Below, piece by piece: positions 1 through 7,630 of a stretch of 44,721 bases of DNA. Both the position numbers and the translations under genes were made by a program. This DNA is from Oscillospiraceae bacterium (GTDB taxonomy: Bacteria; Bacillota; Clostridia; Oscillospirales; Oscillospiraceae), in contig CACYXC010000005.1 of the NCBI GenBank assembly GCA_902778285.1, positions 1 to 44,721 on the forward strand. Direction: 5' to 3'. The notes under the pieces were generated by a model. That model searched no databases. It was given only the letters and a program-made list of their open reading frames with translations, and had not been told where the DNA came from. Positions within the stretch are counted from its first letter, which is position 1, and each line of letters opens with the position of its first letter.

Positions 1-24
1 GATTTCCGGGTTCACTCTATTCCC

Positions 25-92
25 GGAACTTATTCTTGCAAGAATTCTCCAATCTGGAACTTACTTTTGCAAACTGGAACTTCGCTTTGCAA
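25..92. repeat. Three 17-bp direct repeats in AT-rich DNA
   Basis: Three copies of GGAACTT-N3-C/T-TTGCAA lie at 25-41, 56-72 and 76-92. Multiple short subterminal repeats of this kind are typical of the ends of some insertion sequences (IS21-like elements, for example), so this may be the tip of an element that continues to the left of the window. That is inference; no transposase is visible here. The rest of 93-246 is AT-rich and holds nothing else I can name. Confidence 0.4.
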
Positions 93-246
93 TTGAGCCA
101 CCAAGATCACCCCTTAGTGAGTAGTATAGAGAACTTTCTTACTTTTCGAATACAATTAAAAGATTCTTGCTATTTCTACCTGCGAGTAGTAAGATTGCTA
201 TTAGTTATAAAACTCAATAGCAAGAAACTTAGGGGTGCAGAGAAAG

Positions 247-1497
247 ATGAACGCAAAATTCACAGCTGTTGATTGTCCTGTATACGAAGAAACTTTTCCT
301 GTCGAAGACAGGTGCAGCCTGAAAAAATGTTCTCATTATGGAATAAGGGGTAGTGTTTTTGGCGGTAATGTGCAAGCGGAGCATCCCATTGATACGGCGG
401 CAGAAACAAATACCCCGCCTGGTGAAGGCCGCTACAATAGTTATGATCTGCTCCGTATTTTTTCTGCTATTTCTGTTATTATCATACATGTTAACGCCCA
501 CTTCTTTGGAAGTCGTGCAGGTGCGCCTTCGTCCTCGCTTTACTATGTGGCAGAAAGCCTGCTGAACATCGTTACCCGTTTTTCTGTTCCCGCTTTTATT
601 ATGATTTCAGGTGCTTTTATTCTTGGTAATCCTGCAAACAGAGATTATATATATTTTTATAAGAAAAGCAGCTATAAAATCTTCCTTCCCACCTTTGCGG
701 TCATTATTATCTTTTTTATTTTGTCGGAAATGAAGTGGATTATTACATACCATAATCCACTCCCCCCTTTGTATGCCCTTCTGATCGGAGGACAATATAA
801 TTTATGGTTCATGTATTTGCTTTTTGGCTTGTATGCTCTGGTACCGTTTATCATCCGGCTCAAAGAGGTAACGGAGAAAAGAGTCTATAAAATTGTGGCA
901 TATTTCATGCTCTTCTGGTCAGTGGTCTCGCAGATGACGTCGACATACGCTCTTCCGTACAGTATTGGTGTTGTTTTTGCGTTTCTTTCTTATTTTATAA
1001 TCGGCAATGTACTCTATGAAGAAAGCAACACACAGAACAAATCAAGTCGTGCCGCAATGTGGTTTTGTGCGGCGATTGCCTGCTTTCTAATAACATTTTT
1101 TTCTCGGTATGCAAGATTGACAAATGATTTGTTTGATCCATATACCAGCTTTTTTTCACCAACGATCACGCTTGCGTCAATCTGCATTTTCATCGGTTTC
1201 GGAAAATTAAAGATCAATTGGCATTGCGAGAAACTATCCTCGCTGACTTTTTTTATGTATCTGTTTCATACCCCCATCTACGGAGTACAGTTTCGGTTTA
1301 GGAAACTTTTGCCGAGCAATGAACTGCTGGCGATAGCAGCAGTGGTTATTCTGACAGTTCTTATGAGCTTGGGAGCTGCAATACTATTTACTAAGTTGTG
1401 GTATTATTGTGAATCTATGTGGAACTGGAAAAAACACTGGTATCACTGGCGGATATGGCAGAAACAATTGGACAATAGCACTTTGAAGGATACATGA
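247..1497 (+). CDS. Acyltransferase 3 family membrane protein
   Basis: A 416-residue polytopic protein of the acyltransferase-3 family (OafA/WecH/YrhL type), whose members O- or N-acylate sugars of the cell surface from the cytoplasmic membrane. The family signature begins near residue 69 with YDLLRIF followed by a membrane segment ending IIIHVNAHFFG; this arginine and histidine are the usual catalytic-region pair. About ten hydrophobic segments follow, and LFHTPIYG lies near the C terminus. The first ~65 residues are not conserved in character, so the true start may be downstream of the ATG at 247, which has only a weak AGAGAAAG ribosome site. The gene is clearly AT-richer than nearly everything to its right and lies next to a tRNA fragment, which fits acquisition by transfer. 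The acceptor is unknown. Confidence 0.82.
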   Translation: MNAKFTAVDCPVYEETFPVEDRCSLKKCSHYGIRGSVFGGNVQAEHPIDTAAETNTPPGEGRYNSYDLLRIFSAISVIIIHVNAHFFGSRAGAPSSSLYYVAESLLNIVTRFSVPAFIMISGAFILGNPANRDYIYFYKKSSYKIFLPTFAVIIIFFILSEMKWIITYHNPLPPLYALLIGGQYNLWFMYLLFGLYALVPFIIRLKEVTEKRVYKIVAYFMLFWSVVSQMTSTYALPYSIGVVFAFLSYFIIGNVLYEESNTQNKSSRAAMWFCAAIACFLITFFSRYARLTNDLFDPYTSFFSPTITLASICIFIGFGKLKINWHCEKLSSLTFFMYLFHTPIYGVQFRFRKLLPSNELLAIAAVVILTVLMSLGAAILFTKLWYYCESMWNWKKHWYHWRIWQKQLDNSTLKDT

Positions 1498-1660
1498 ACA
1501 AGAAATACTTGGGACAAAACGCGATCAAAAAGCCTTGTGATTATTTGCCCCATAATCTATGATGGATATGCAGAAAGTCCAGTAATTTTAGGGCTTTGAA
1601 AGATTTAGAATTCGCGCCGCGAAACGGCCAGACGAAGGCTTCAGCCTGAGTCAGCGGGGC

Positions 1661-1705
1661 CTACGGACCAGAAGGTCAGGGGTTCGAATCCCTTACAGCG
1701 TGCCA
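1661..1705 (+). pseudogene. 3' half of tRNA-Arg(ACG), probable attachment-site remnant
   Basis: The sequence holds an anticodon loop CTACGGA (1661-1667, anticodon ACG), the 3' anticodon strand CCAGA, a T arm at 1678-1694 with loop TTCGAAT, the 3' acceptor strand ACAGCGT, discriminator G and an encoded CCA (1703-1705). The 5' half is absent: the bases before 1661 do not pair with CCAGA and no ACGCTGT acceptor strand is found upstream. A 3' tRNA half next to AT-rich foreign-looking DNA is the classic product of tyrosine-integrase insertion into a tRNA gene. The intact tRNA should then lie to the left, outside the window. Confidence 0.75.
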
Positions 1706-1745
1706 AAAGACCCAGCCCATACGGGCTGGGTCTTTTGGCACGCTG
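1696..1745 (+). terminator. Perfect 23-bp hairpin after the tRNA fragment
   Basis: Arms 1696-1718 and 1723-1745 are perfect complements around the loop ATAC. The core (AAAAGACCCAGCCC / GGGCTGGGTCTTTT) is a normal intrinsic terminator, but the arms extend outward into the tRNA 3' acceptor strand (CAGCGTGCCA) and its mirror TGGCACGCTG. Confidence 0.8.
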
Positions 1746-1843
1746 CGCGTGAAAGATCCGATACCCAATCCCCGGAGGAATCATCGTCCTGTGCTCTCCC
1801 CGTGCATGACATACCCGGTCTCGCCGGCTTTGTCTGCAGTCTG

Positions 1844-1867
1844 AGGGCCGCTCGGATGAGCGGCCCT
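1844..1867. terminator. Hairpin downstream of the antiporter gene
   Basis: AGGGCCGCTC (1844-1853) pairs with GAGCGGCCCT (1858-1867) around GGAT. There is no good T-run on either side, so it may be a weak or Rho-assisted terminator for the gene that ends at 1912. The remaining bases of 1746-1911 show no gene; 1879-1911 is a run of imperfect ACTGAAA repeats. Confidence 0.4.
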
Positions 1868-1911
1868 TCTGAAGACTAAAGACTAAAAACTGAAAACTGA
1901 AAACTGAAAAC

Positions 1912-3210
1912 TCATCTCTGCTGTCCGGCCCTGACCGCGGCGAGCTTGCGCTCGCGGCGGTGAAGGACCTCCTCGCTCTTGGGCCGGATGTCCCCGGCCT
2001 GCGTCAGCGCCCACTTGGTCATCAGCGGGCCGACGAGCTCGTAGATGAGCACCGCGAAGAGCACGATGTTGCGGATCATCTTGCCGTCGCCCGGCAGGGT
2101 GGCGGCGGTCACGCACATGCCGAGGGCCACGCCCGCCTGCGGCAGCAGCGTGATGCCCAGATACTTCACCACATTTTTGTCGCAGCCGACCAGCCTCGCG
2201 GATTCGCGCGCGCCGTAGTACTTGCCCAGCGAGCGGGCGGCGATATACACGATGCCGACCAGCACGGAGCTGAACTGCAGGAACACGCCCAGCTCCAGCT
2301 CCGCGCCGGAGAGGACGAAGAACAGCACCAGCAGCGGCGCCGTCCAGCGGTCGGCGTTCTTCATGATCTCCTCGGACAGGGGGCAGAGATTGCAGAAGAC
2401 GCTGCCGAGCATCATGCACACCAGCAGGGACGAGAAGCCGAGCTTCGCGCTGCCGGCCGGGATCTCGAGCATGGAGAGGGCCACCGTCACGAACACGAAG
2501 CCGATGCTCATGGCCAGACGGTTGGTGTTGGAGTGGAAGAGCTTTTCCAGCTGGGTCAGCAGCCATCCGGCCACCGCGCCCATGACCACAGAGCCGAGGA
2601 TCTCCAGCAGGGGATTGACCACGATGCCGACCACGTCCACCGCGCCGCTGCTCATCGCCTCGGCGATGCCGAAGGACACCGCGAAAAGGATGAGGCCCAC
2701 CGCGTCGTCCAGGGCGACGATGGGCAGCAGCAGATCGGTCAGCTTGCCCTTGGCCTTGTACTGGCGCACCACCATCAGCGTGGCTGCGGGCGCCGTGGCC
2801 GCCGCGATCGCGCCGAGGGTGATGGCCGCGGGGACGGAGAGCACGTCGGGCCGGATCAGGTGGAACAGAAGCAGCGCCGCGTCCACCAGGAGCGCCGCCG
2901 CCACGGCCTGCAGGATGCCGATGACCAGCGCCTGCCTGCCGGTCTCCCGCAGCTGGGAGAGACGGAATTCATTGCCGATGGAGAAGGCGATGAAGCCCAG
3001 GGCGACGTTGGAGATCAGCTTGAGCCCCTCCAGCTCCTCAAAGCTGCCGAAGCCCAGGCCGGGGATGTGCAGCAGACCGAGACAGCAGGGCCCGATCAGC
3101 ACGCCCGCGATCAGATACGCCGTCACGTCGGGCAGATGGAAACGGCTCAGCGGCCGGGTCATCAAAAGCCCTGCAAACATGGCGACGGAAAGCGACAGAA
3201 GTTCGGTCAT
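1912..3210 (-). CDS. Cation:proton antiporter, CPA2 family
   Basis: A 432-residue integral membrane protein resembling KefB/GerN-type monovalent cation:proton antiporters (Na_H_Exchanger domain), which exchange Na+ or K+ for protons across the cytoplasmic membrane. It shows the opening LMTRPLSRFHLPDVTAYLIAGVLIGP and the core segment VALDDAVGLILFAV with its paired Asp residues in the fifth to sixth helix, the usual ion-binding site of CPA2 proteins. There is no C-terminal TrkA-N regulatory domain, so it is a short member. I chose the ATG at 3210 because AGAGGTG lies about 10 bases before it; the longer frame to 3306 runs through the upstream terminator hairpin. The transported ion cannot be told from the sequence. 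Confidence 0.85.
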   Translation of the reverse strand: MTELLSLSVAMFAGLLMTRPLSRFHLPDVTAYLIAGVLIGPCCLGLLHIPGLGFGSFEELEGLKLISNVALGFIAFSIGNEFRLSQLRETGRQALVIGILQAVAAALLVDAALLLFHLIRPDVLSVPAAITLGAIAAATAPAATLMVVRQYKAKGKLTDLLLPIVALDDAVGLILFAVSFGIAEAMSSGAVDVVGIVVNPLLEILGSVVMGAVAGWLLTQLEKLFHSNTNRLAMSIGFVFVTVALSMLEIPAGSAKLGFSSLLVCMMLGSVFCNLCPLSEEIMKNADRWTAPLLVLFFVLSGAELELGVFLQFSSVLVGIVYIAARSLGKYYGARESARLVGCDKNVVKYLGITLLPQAGVALGMCVTAATLPGDGKMIRNIVLFAVLIYELVGPLMTKWALTQAGDIRPKSEEVLHRRERKLAAVRAGQQR

Positions 3211-3273
3211 ATCGATAAAACACCTCTTTTTCAACCGCCCTATTGTAAGCCTGTGCTCTCCAAAAAGCAAGAA

Positions 3274-3314
3274 AAAAACTTGTGGAGATTTCACAGAAAT
3301 CTCCACAAGTTTTT
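3274..3314. terminator. Intrinsic terminator between two transporter genes
   Basis: A 19-bp perfect stem (3274-3292 with 3296-3314) has loop ACA and A/T runs on both sides. It can stop transcription leaving the NhaC-family gene on the minus strand and separates it from the CPA2 gene. Confidence 0.85.
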
Positions 3315-3335
3315 AGCAAAATTGCCCAGTGGCGA

Positions 3336-4841
3336 TCAGGCTTCGGCTTCCGCCGCATTGCCGCTGCGGGCGCGCAGGATCAGCAGCACGCCCACGGTCA
3401 GCACGACCCCGATCGCGAGGCAGAGGATCCAGTTCTGCACAAAGCCCGCAATGATGTAGCACACGAAGCTCACGCCCGCGACGGTCAGCGCGTAGGGCAA
3501 CTGCGTGGAGACGTGCTCCACATGGTCGACGTTTGCGCCGGCGGAGGCCATGATCGTGGTGTCGGAGATGGGGGAGATGTGGTCGCCGCAGACGGCGCCG
3601 GCGAGGCAGGCGGAGATGCCGATCATCAGCAGCTCGGGGTTGTTCTCAAACACAGGCAGCACGATGGGGATCAGGATGCCGAAGGTGCCCCAGGAGGTGC
3701 CGCTGGCGAAGGCCAGACCCAGCGCCACGAGGAAGATGACCGCGGGCAGCATTGCAAAGAGGCCGTCCGCCGCGCCCTTGACGAGCCCCGCCACATAGTC
3801 GGCCGCGCCGAGCGCGCCGGTCATGTTCTTGAGCGTCAGGGCGAAGGTGAGGATCAGCATGGAGGGGACCATGGCGACAAAGCCCTTCGTGATGCAGGCC
3901 GAGGCCTCCTTGAAGGTGATGACCCGGCGGCAGAGCAGGTAGACGTAGGTGATCAGCAGGGCCACGATGCAGCCCCAGGGCAGGCCGACGGAGGCGTCGG
4001 TGTCGGCGAAGGAGTCGATGACGGAGGCGCCGCTCCAGAAGCCGCCGACGTACATCATGCCGAGGATGCAGAAGAGGATCAGCACGAGCACGGGGAAGAG
4101 CATGTCCCAGATCGAGGCGCGGGGATTGTTCTCGTCATCCTCCGCGCTCAGCGCGCCCAGCTCGCCCTGCCGCGCGCGCAGCTCCGCGGCGGCCATGGGA
4201 CCGTAGTCGAAGCCGAGCACGGAGAGCGCGATCACGAACACGATGGTCAGAAGCGAGTAGAAGTTGTAGGGGATGGCGCGGATGAAGAGCTGGATGCCGG
4301 AGATGCCGGTGTTCAGATCCTGCGCCGTGGCGGAGACGGCGGCGGCCCAGGAGGAGACCGGCGCGATCATGCAGATCGGGGCGGCGGTGGCGTCGATGAT
4401 GAAGGCGAGCTTGGCGCGGGAGATGCGCTGGCTGTCGGTGACGGGGCGCATGACGGAGCCCACGGTCAGGCAGTTGAAGTAGTCGTCGATGAAGATCAGC
4501 ACGCCCAGCAGGAAGGTGGCCAGCAGCGCGCCGACGCGGGTGCGCACGTGGGAGGCCGCCCAGCGGCCGAAGGCGGCGGAGCCGCCGGCGCTGTTGATGA
4601 GGGCGACCATGATGCCCAGCAGCACCAGGAACATGAAGATGCCGGCGTTCCAGCCGTCGGCGATGGCGCCGATGAAGCCGTCGTTGATCATGGTGTCCAG
4701 CGCGGCGACGGGCTGGAAGCCCGCCACGAACAGCGCCCCGACCAGGATGCCGACGAACAGGGAGGTATAAGTCTCCTTGGTGATCAGCGCCAGAATGATT
4801 GCGAGAACGGGGGGGACCAGCGCCCAGAAAGTACCGTACAT
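3336..4841 (-). CDS. NhaC-family transporter, candidate lysine transporter (LysW-type)
   Basis: A 501-residue, roughly 12-helix protein of the NhaC family. Visible marks are GVLIFIDDYFNCLTVG near residue 110, DATAAPICMIAPVSSW near 150, FASGTSWGTFGI and CGDHISPISDTTIMAS in the C-terminal half. By homology alone it would be called a Na+/H+ antiporter. Its leader, however, contains a lysine riboswitch, and NhaC-superfamily proteins under L-box control have been proposed as lysine transporters (LysW) in Firmicutes, so lysine uptake or Na+/lysine exchange is the better guess. A TTG at 4856 would start inside the Shine-Dalgarno GGAGG; the ATG at 4841, eight bases after GGAGG, is the real start. The C-terminal tail is short and charged. 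Confidence 0.85.
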   Translation of the reverse strand: MYGTFWALVPPVLAIILALITKETYTSLFVGILVGALFVAGFQPVAALDTMINDGFIGAIADGWNAGIFMFLVLLGIMVALINSAGGSAAFGRWAASHVRTRVGALLATFLLGVLIFIDDYFNCLTVGSVMRPVTDSQRISRAKLAFIIDATAAPICMIAPVSSWAAAVSATAQDLNTGISGIQLFIRAIPYNFYSLLTIVFVIALSVLGFDYGPMAAAELRARQGELGALSAEDDENNPRASIWDMLFPVLVLILFCILGMMYVGGFWSGASVIDSFADTDASVGLPWGCIVALLITYVYLLCRRVITFKEASACITKGFVAMVPSMLILTFALTLKNMTGALGAADYVAGLVKGAADGLFAMLPAVIFLVALGLAFASGTSWGTFGILIPIVLPVFENNPELLMIGISACLAGAVCGDHISPISDTTIMASAGANVDHVEHVSTQLPYALTVAGVSFVCYIIAGFVQNWILCLAIGVVLTVGVLLILRARSGNAAEAEA

Positions 4842-4854
4842 GTTTGTTTCCTCC

Positions 4855-4895
4855 AAAAATAAAAGTTGTGAACAGCGCAGATACTGTTCACAACT
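4855..4895 (-). terminator. Riboswitch expression-platform terminator
   Basis: On the minus strand a perfect 12-bp stem AGTTGTGAACAG / CTGTTCACAACT (8-base loop) is followed by TTTATTTTT and then at once by the GGAGG of the transporter gene. It lies directly downstream of the lysine aptamer, so it is very likely the ligand-controlled terminator. It would form when lysine is bound and the gene would be switched off. Confidence 0.88.
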
Positions 4896-4916
4896 CGTTA
4901 CGGTTCTTTCAAGTCA

Positions 4917-5082
4917 GACAGCTCTCCGCCGGGACAAAGCCCCCGCGACAGTCCGGCGGATCTTCTCCGACGGCCCAGGCATATCCGCACGGGAAAGCGG
5001 ACACCCTTCGGCGGCGATCCCTTTCGCTCCCGCATTTCCCGATGCGTTCTCCGGAGCTACTGATGATAACCGCGCCTCTATC
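4917..5082 (-). ncRNA. Lysine riboswitch (L-box) aptamer
   Basis: Read on the minus strand the leader contains, in order, the L-box signatures GAGGCGCG, ATCAGTAG, GAAAGG, CGCCGAAGGGTG, TGCCTGGG, GGACTGTC and GGAGAGCTGTC, with the spacing of the known lysine aptamer. P1 forms between GATAG (5078-5082) and CTGTC (4917-4921). A terminator and then the NhaC-family start codon follow. Known L-boxes bind lysine and reduce expression of lysine synthesis or uptake genes. Confidence 0.93.
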
Positions 5083-5104
5083 ATGCGCTATTCAATTGAA
5101 CACT

Positions 5105-5132
5105 ATTATACCCGCCCGCCGCCGTTTGTCAA
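5105..5132 (-). promoter_or_regulatory. Sigma-A promoter for the riboswitch-transporter unit
   Basis: On the minus strand a consensus TTGACA (5127-5132), a 16-base spacer and a consensus TATAAT (5105-5110) place transcription start about 15 bases before the aptamer. Confidence 0.85.
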
Positions 5133-5212
5133 CCGTCTCCGGTGATTCGACCGCATTTTTATGCAAATCTACAAATACGCTTTTTCCACTTAGTCAACTG
5201 CTGTGCAAATCA

Positions 5213-5245
5213 GAAAAAAGCGGCAGGCCGAGGTTTCGGCCTGCC
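5213..5245 (-). terminator. Intrinsic terminator, minus strand
   Basis: GGCAGGCCG pairs with CGGCCTGCC (5222-5245) and is followed on the minus strand by GCTTTTTT (5213-5220). It probably ends the transcript of the small gene at 5409-5696. The 160 bases between them hold no recognisable gene. Confidence 0.75.
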
Positions 5246-5408
5246 AAGAACAGGGTTGTGGGATAAAGATATGAGGTTCGCAGAACCAATTGGATAAGCT
5301 GTACCTGTATGATAATGCAAAAGCGCCCTTTTGTAAAGAGCGAAGCGGCACCAGTTTTGTCGAAGCAAAAAATACCCTTTTTCGACGGCGCACGCGGGCT
5401 GGACGGGG

Positions 5409-5696
5409 CTATTTCGCGTCGAGCCCGCAGAGCTCGCGCGCCCGGTCGGCGTCTTTTCTGCGCACATAGATCATATAGACGTAAGAGATCTGGTCCGAAA
5501 AGCTCGAGGCAGGCATGCCGCCCCTGTATGCGCTCACCCCATAGGAGGAATGGAGCGCTTTGCCGAGCGCGGTGTGATTCTGGACGGTCCGCATGTCGTA
5601 GGGGATGCCGTTGGCTTTCAGCTTTTCACGGACCTTCGCAGCCGCCTCGCTGGAGGAGTCGGCGAACAGGCGCACACGGTTGAAAATACTGACCAT
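5409..5696 (-). CDS. Small soluble protein, DUF2007-like
   Basis: A 95-residue protein without signal peptide or membrane segment. The N-terminal half (RVRLFADSSSEAAAKVREKL, then a short loop GIPYD) has the pattern of DUF2007 putative signal-transducing domains: a strand, a helix of alternating charge, then G-I-P. The C-terminal half contains VYMIYVRRKDADRAREL, a strand plus helix. AAAGGAG lies six bases before the ATG. It stands alone and is transcribed away from the DUF378 gene. The family assignment is tentative and no function is known. Confidence 0.6.
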   Translation of the reverse strand: MVSIFNRVRLFADSSSEAAAKVREKLKANGIPYDMRTVQNHTALGKALHSSYGVSAYRGGMPASSFSDQISYVYMIYVRRKDADRARELCGLDAK

Positions 5697-5812
5697 GGTA
5701 ATGCTCCTTTCCCATTTTTTTTCATTCTAACATTTTTTTGCGGGAAAGGAAAGTATATTTTGCTCCGTACGGGAAAGAATAGAGCCGAAACCATTTGAGA
5801 GGAGAATGCTCT

Positions 5813-6025
5813 GTGATCATGGATCGAATCGCGCTGGTCCTGGCCATCATCGGCGGCCTGAACTGGGGCAGCGTCGGCCTGTTTCGCTTTGATCTGGTGG
5901 CCTGGCTCTTCGGCGGACAGACCGCCACGGTCAGCCGCGTCATCTACACGCTGGTGGGGCTGGCGGCCATTTGGTGCATCTCGCTGCTGTTCCGCAGCGA
6001 CGAGCTCACCGACGACGGAATCTGA
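5813..6025 (+). CDS. DUF378 small membrane protein
   Basis: About 70 residues with two hydrophobic segments: the first contains LVLAIIGGLNWGSVGLF with the GxxNWG motif of DUF378 (B. subtilis YuzA-like), and the second is VIYTLVGLAAIWCISLLF. The GTG at 5813 lies eight bases after GAGGAG and is preferred; the ATG at 5819 is the alternative and changes only two residues. It is followed at once by a strong terminator, so it is monocistronic. The function of the family is unknown. Confidence 0.85.
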   Translation: MIMDRIALVLAIIGGLNWGSVGLFRFDLVAWLFGGQTATVSRVIYTLVGLAAIWCISLLFRSDELTDDGI

Positions 6026-6033
6026 TACAACAA

Positions 6034-6068
6034 GGAAAAGCGGCCGCACCCTGCGCGGCCGCTTTTCC
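6034..6068 (+). terminator. Terminator of the DUF378 gene
   Basis: GGAAAAGCGGCCGC (6034-6047) pairs with GCGGCCGCTTTTCC (6055-6068), eight bases after the stop codon. Confidence 0.75.
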
Positions 6069-6300
6069 AGCTTGTCAAAAAAGTCCTTGCAGACTTTTTT
6101 GCCTGCGCTTCTGCCGCCGCGCATTTTGGCGTCCGCCCAAATGCGATACCCCGAAAAAGGCTGTGTTTCAGCCTTTTTCGGACGGCGTCCGATTGTACTC
6201 GAGGCGGGCCTTGCCCCCTCGAGCGTCCCCGCTGCTCTGTCAGTTGACATGGCAGCATCGTTTCTTGACAGTCTCGAAAAGCGGCCGCGGGGACAGACAG
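6069..6300. repeat. Hairpin-dense noncoding block
   Basis: Several perfect or near-perfect stems follow one another: AAAAAAGTC/GACTTTTTT (about 6077-6100), GCATTTTGGCG/GCCCAAATGC, CCGAAAAAGGCTG/CAGCCTTTTTCGG, and CTCGAGG/CCTCGAG. The block is bounded by inverted copies of GAAAAGCGGCCGC (6055-6067 inverted, 6283-6295 direct) with matching TTGACA-like flanks. No frame here looks coding. It behaves like a palindromic mobile or RNA element of unknown type. The following 6301-6420 is AT-rich and holds nothing I recognise. Confidence 0.5.
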
Positions 6301-6423
6301 CGTCCGGGGTCTGAAAATGCAGAAATAGTATAATTTTTGAATTATGTATCGAATCAAAAACAAAATAAAAAAATCTTCGTCATTCTGATACTAAATCTGA
6401 AAGATTCTTGTGCAGTTTGTGCG

Positions 6424-6453
6424 TTGACGGCACAGAGGGGGCGATGATAGAAT
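6424..6453 (+). promoter_or_regulatory. Promoter of the P-loop NTPase gene (and possibly the vor operon)
   Basis: TTGACG (6424-6429), an 18-base spacer, and TAGAAT (6448-6453) lie about 60 bases before the gene at 6515. Confidence 0.55.
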
Positions 6454-6514
6454 ACTATATAGAGGGAACTGACCCGGGCGCCGCTGCGCCGTGCGGGCGA
6501 ACAGGAGCATACTT

Positions 6515-7318
6515 ATGAAAAAAATGATCGTGCTGATCGGCAACTACGGCAGCGGCAAGACGGAGCTCGCGCTGAACTTCGCGTTCAAGGCCGCCGAGCG
6601 GGGCGAGCGCACCGAGCTGATCGACCTGGATATGGTCAACACCTTTTTCCGCCTGACCGAGCGCGGGCGGCTGGCCCGTCTGCGGGAGATCCGCGTGGTC
6701 TCCCCGAACTACGCAAGCTCCGGCATTGAGTCTCTTTCTGTCCCGGCGGAGGTTCAGTCCGCCTTCGCGATGGACTGGGACACCGTGGTCTTCGACGTCG
6801 GCGGGGACGCGGTGGGCTCCACCGCCCTCGGCCGCTATCATCAGGACTTCATGGAGCTGGAGCCCGGCGCGCTCGAGGTTTTGAACGTGGTCAACATCCG
6901 CCGCCCGCTCGCGGGCACGGTGGAGAAGATCATGCACCTGCAGGAGGAGATGCAGATCCACGGCCGTTTGAAGATCACCGGCATGATCAACAACACGAAC
7001 CTCGCGCAGATGAGCTCCCCCGCGGAGCTTCGCGACGGCTACGAGATGATCCGTGAGGTGTCGGAGAAGACGGGCGTCCCCGTGGCCTATACCTCCGGCA
7101 AAAAGGCGCTGCTGGATCAGTTTCTGGCCGAGGGGCACGATCCCCGGTATATCGGCACCCCCTTCCCCATCGACACCTATATGCAGCGCGACTGGGACAG
7201 CTGGGTCAAGGGCCTGGGCGGCCCCAGCGAGCAGGTCCTGTTCGAGTCCGCGGGCGGCTGGGGGCCTAACGAAAGGAAGAAATGGGAGCGGGATTCTCTG
7301 ACGGCGCAGGAAACATGA
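6515..7318 (+). CDS. P-loop ATPase linked to a 2-oxoacid oxidoreductase operon
   Basis: A 267-residue soluble protein with Walker A GNYGSGKT at residues 9-16 and a Walker B-like TVVFDVGGD near 85, where the segment FDVGGD resembles the deviant-Walker/CobQ-CobB-MinD-ParA group of nucleotide-binding proteins. IDLDMVNTFFR near residue 40 fits the switch region of that group. The ATG at 6515 has AGGAG seven bases upstream. The ferredoxin-like and catalytic subunits of a 2-oxoacid:ferredoxin oxidoreductase follow 83 bases later on the same strand, so it may be co-transcribed and assist cofactor loading or regulation. That role is a guess from position only. Confidence 0.75.
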   Translation: MKKMIVLIGNYGSGKTELALNFAFKAAERGERTELIDLDMVNTFFRLTERGRLARLREIRVVSPNYASSGIESLSVPAEVQSAFAMDWDTVVFDVGGDAVGSTALGRYHQDFMELEPGALEVLNVVNIRRPLAGTVEKIMHLQEEMQIHGRLKITGMINNTNLAQMSSPAELRDGYEMIREVSEKTGVPVAYTSGKKALLDQFLAEGHDPRYIGTPFPIDTYMQRDWDSWVKGLGGPSEQVLFESAGGWGPNERKKWERDSLTAQET

Positions 7319-7401
7319 CGACCCGCCGCGATCCCGTTTCTCCGCGAAATCCCTTCTCTGGTTTTCAATTTGCAAACATATAAAAGAAAAGAGGTAGAAT
7401 C

Positions 7402-7617
7402 ATGGCAAAGGTGACAGTAACCATCAATGAGCTGGTCTGCAAGGGCTGCGGGCTCTGTGTCAGAGCATGTCCCAAGAGTGTGCTTGCCCTTTCCAAGACA
7501 AAGCTCAACGCCAAGGGCTATCATCCCGCCGAGGTGGCGGACCCGGAGGCGTGCATCGGATGCGCGTCCTGCGCGCGCACCTGCCCGGACGTAGCGATCC
7601 GGATCGAGAGAGAATAA
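7402..7617 (+). CDS. 2-oxoacid:ferredoxin oxidoreductase, 2[4Fe-4S] delta subunit
   Basis: A 71-residue protein with two CxxCxxCxxxCP clusters: [12 protein letters not shown] near residue 14 and [12 protein letters not shown] near residue 51. It is the small ferredoxin-like subunit that carries electrons from the TPP site of the enzyme to external ferredoxin. GAGGTAG precedes the ATG. The next gene starts 13 bases after its stop, and the order delta-alpha-beta-gamma is the usual vor/kor arrangement. Confidence 0.92.
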   Translation: MAKVTVTINELVCKGCGLCVRACPKSVLALSKTKLNAKGYHPAEVADPEACIGCASCARTCPDVAIRIERE

Positions 7618-7630
7618 GGAGGATAAGAAC

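Noticed and set aside
36-272. 78-residue frame at the left edge
   Set aside because: No ribosome site, overlaps the short repeats and resembles no protein I know.
1600-1705. Complete tRNA gene
   Set aside because: The 5' acceptor, D arm and 5' anticodon strand are missing, so only a 3' half is present.
1960-3459. Long open frame antisense to the CPA2 antiporter
   Set aside because: It is His/Gln/Asp-rich as expected for the reverse strand of a GC-rich membrane protein gene; the minus-strand protein has clear family motifs.
4842-4856. TTG start of the NhaC-family gene
   Set aside because: It would lie upstream of and include the Shine-Dalgarno GGAGG of the ATG at 4841.
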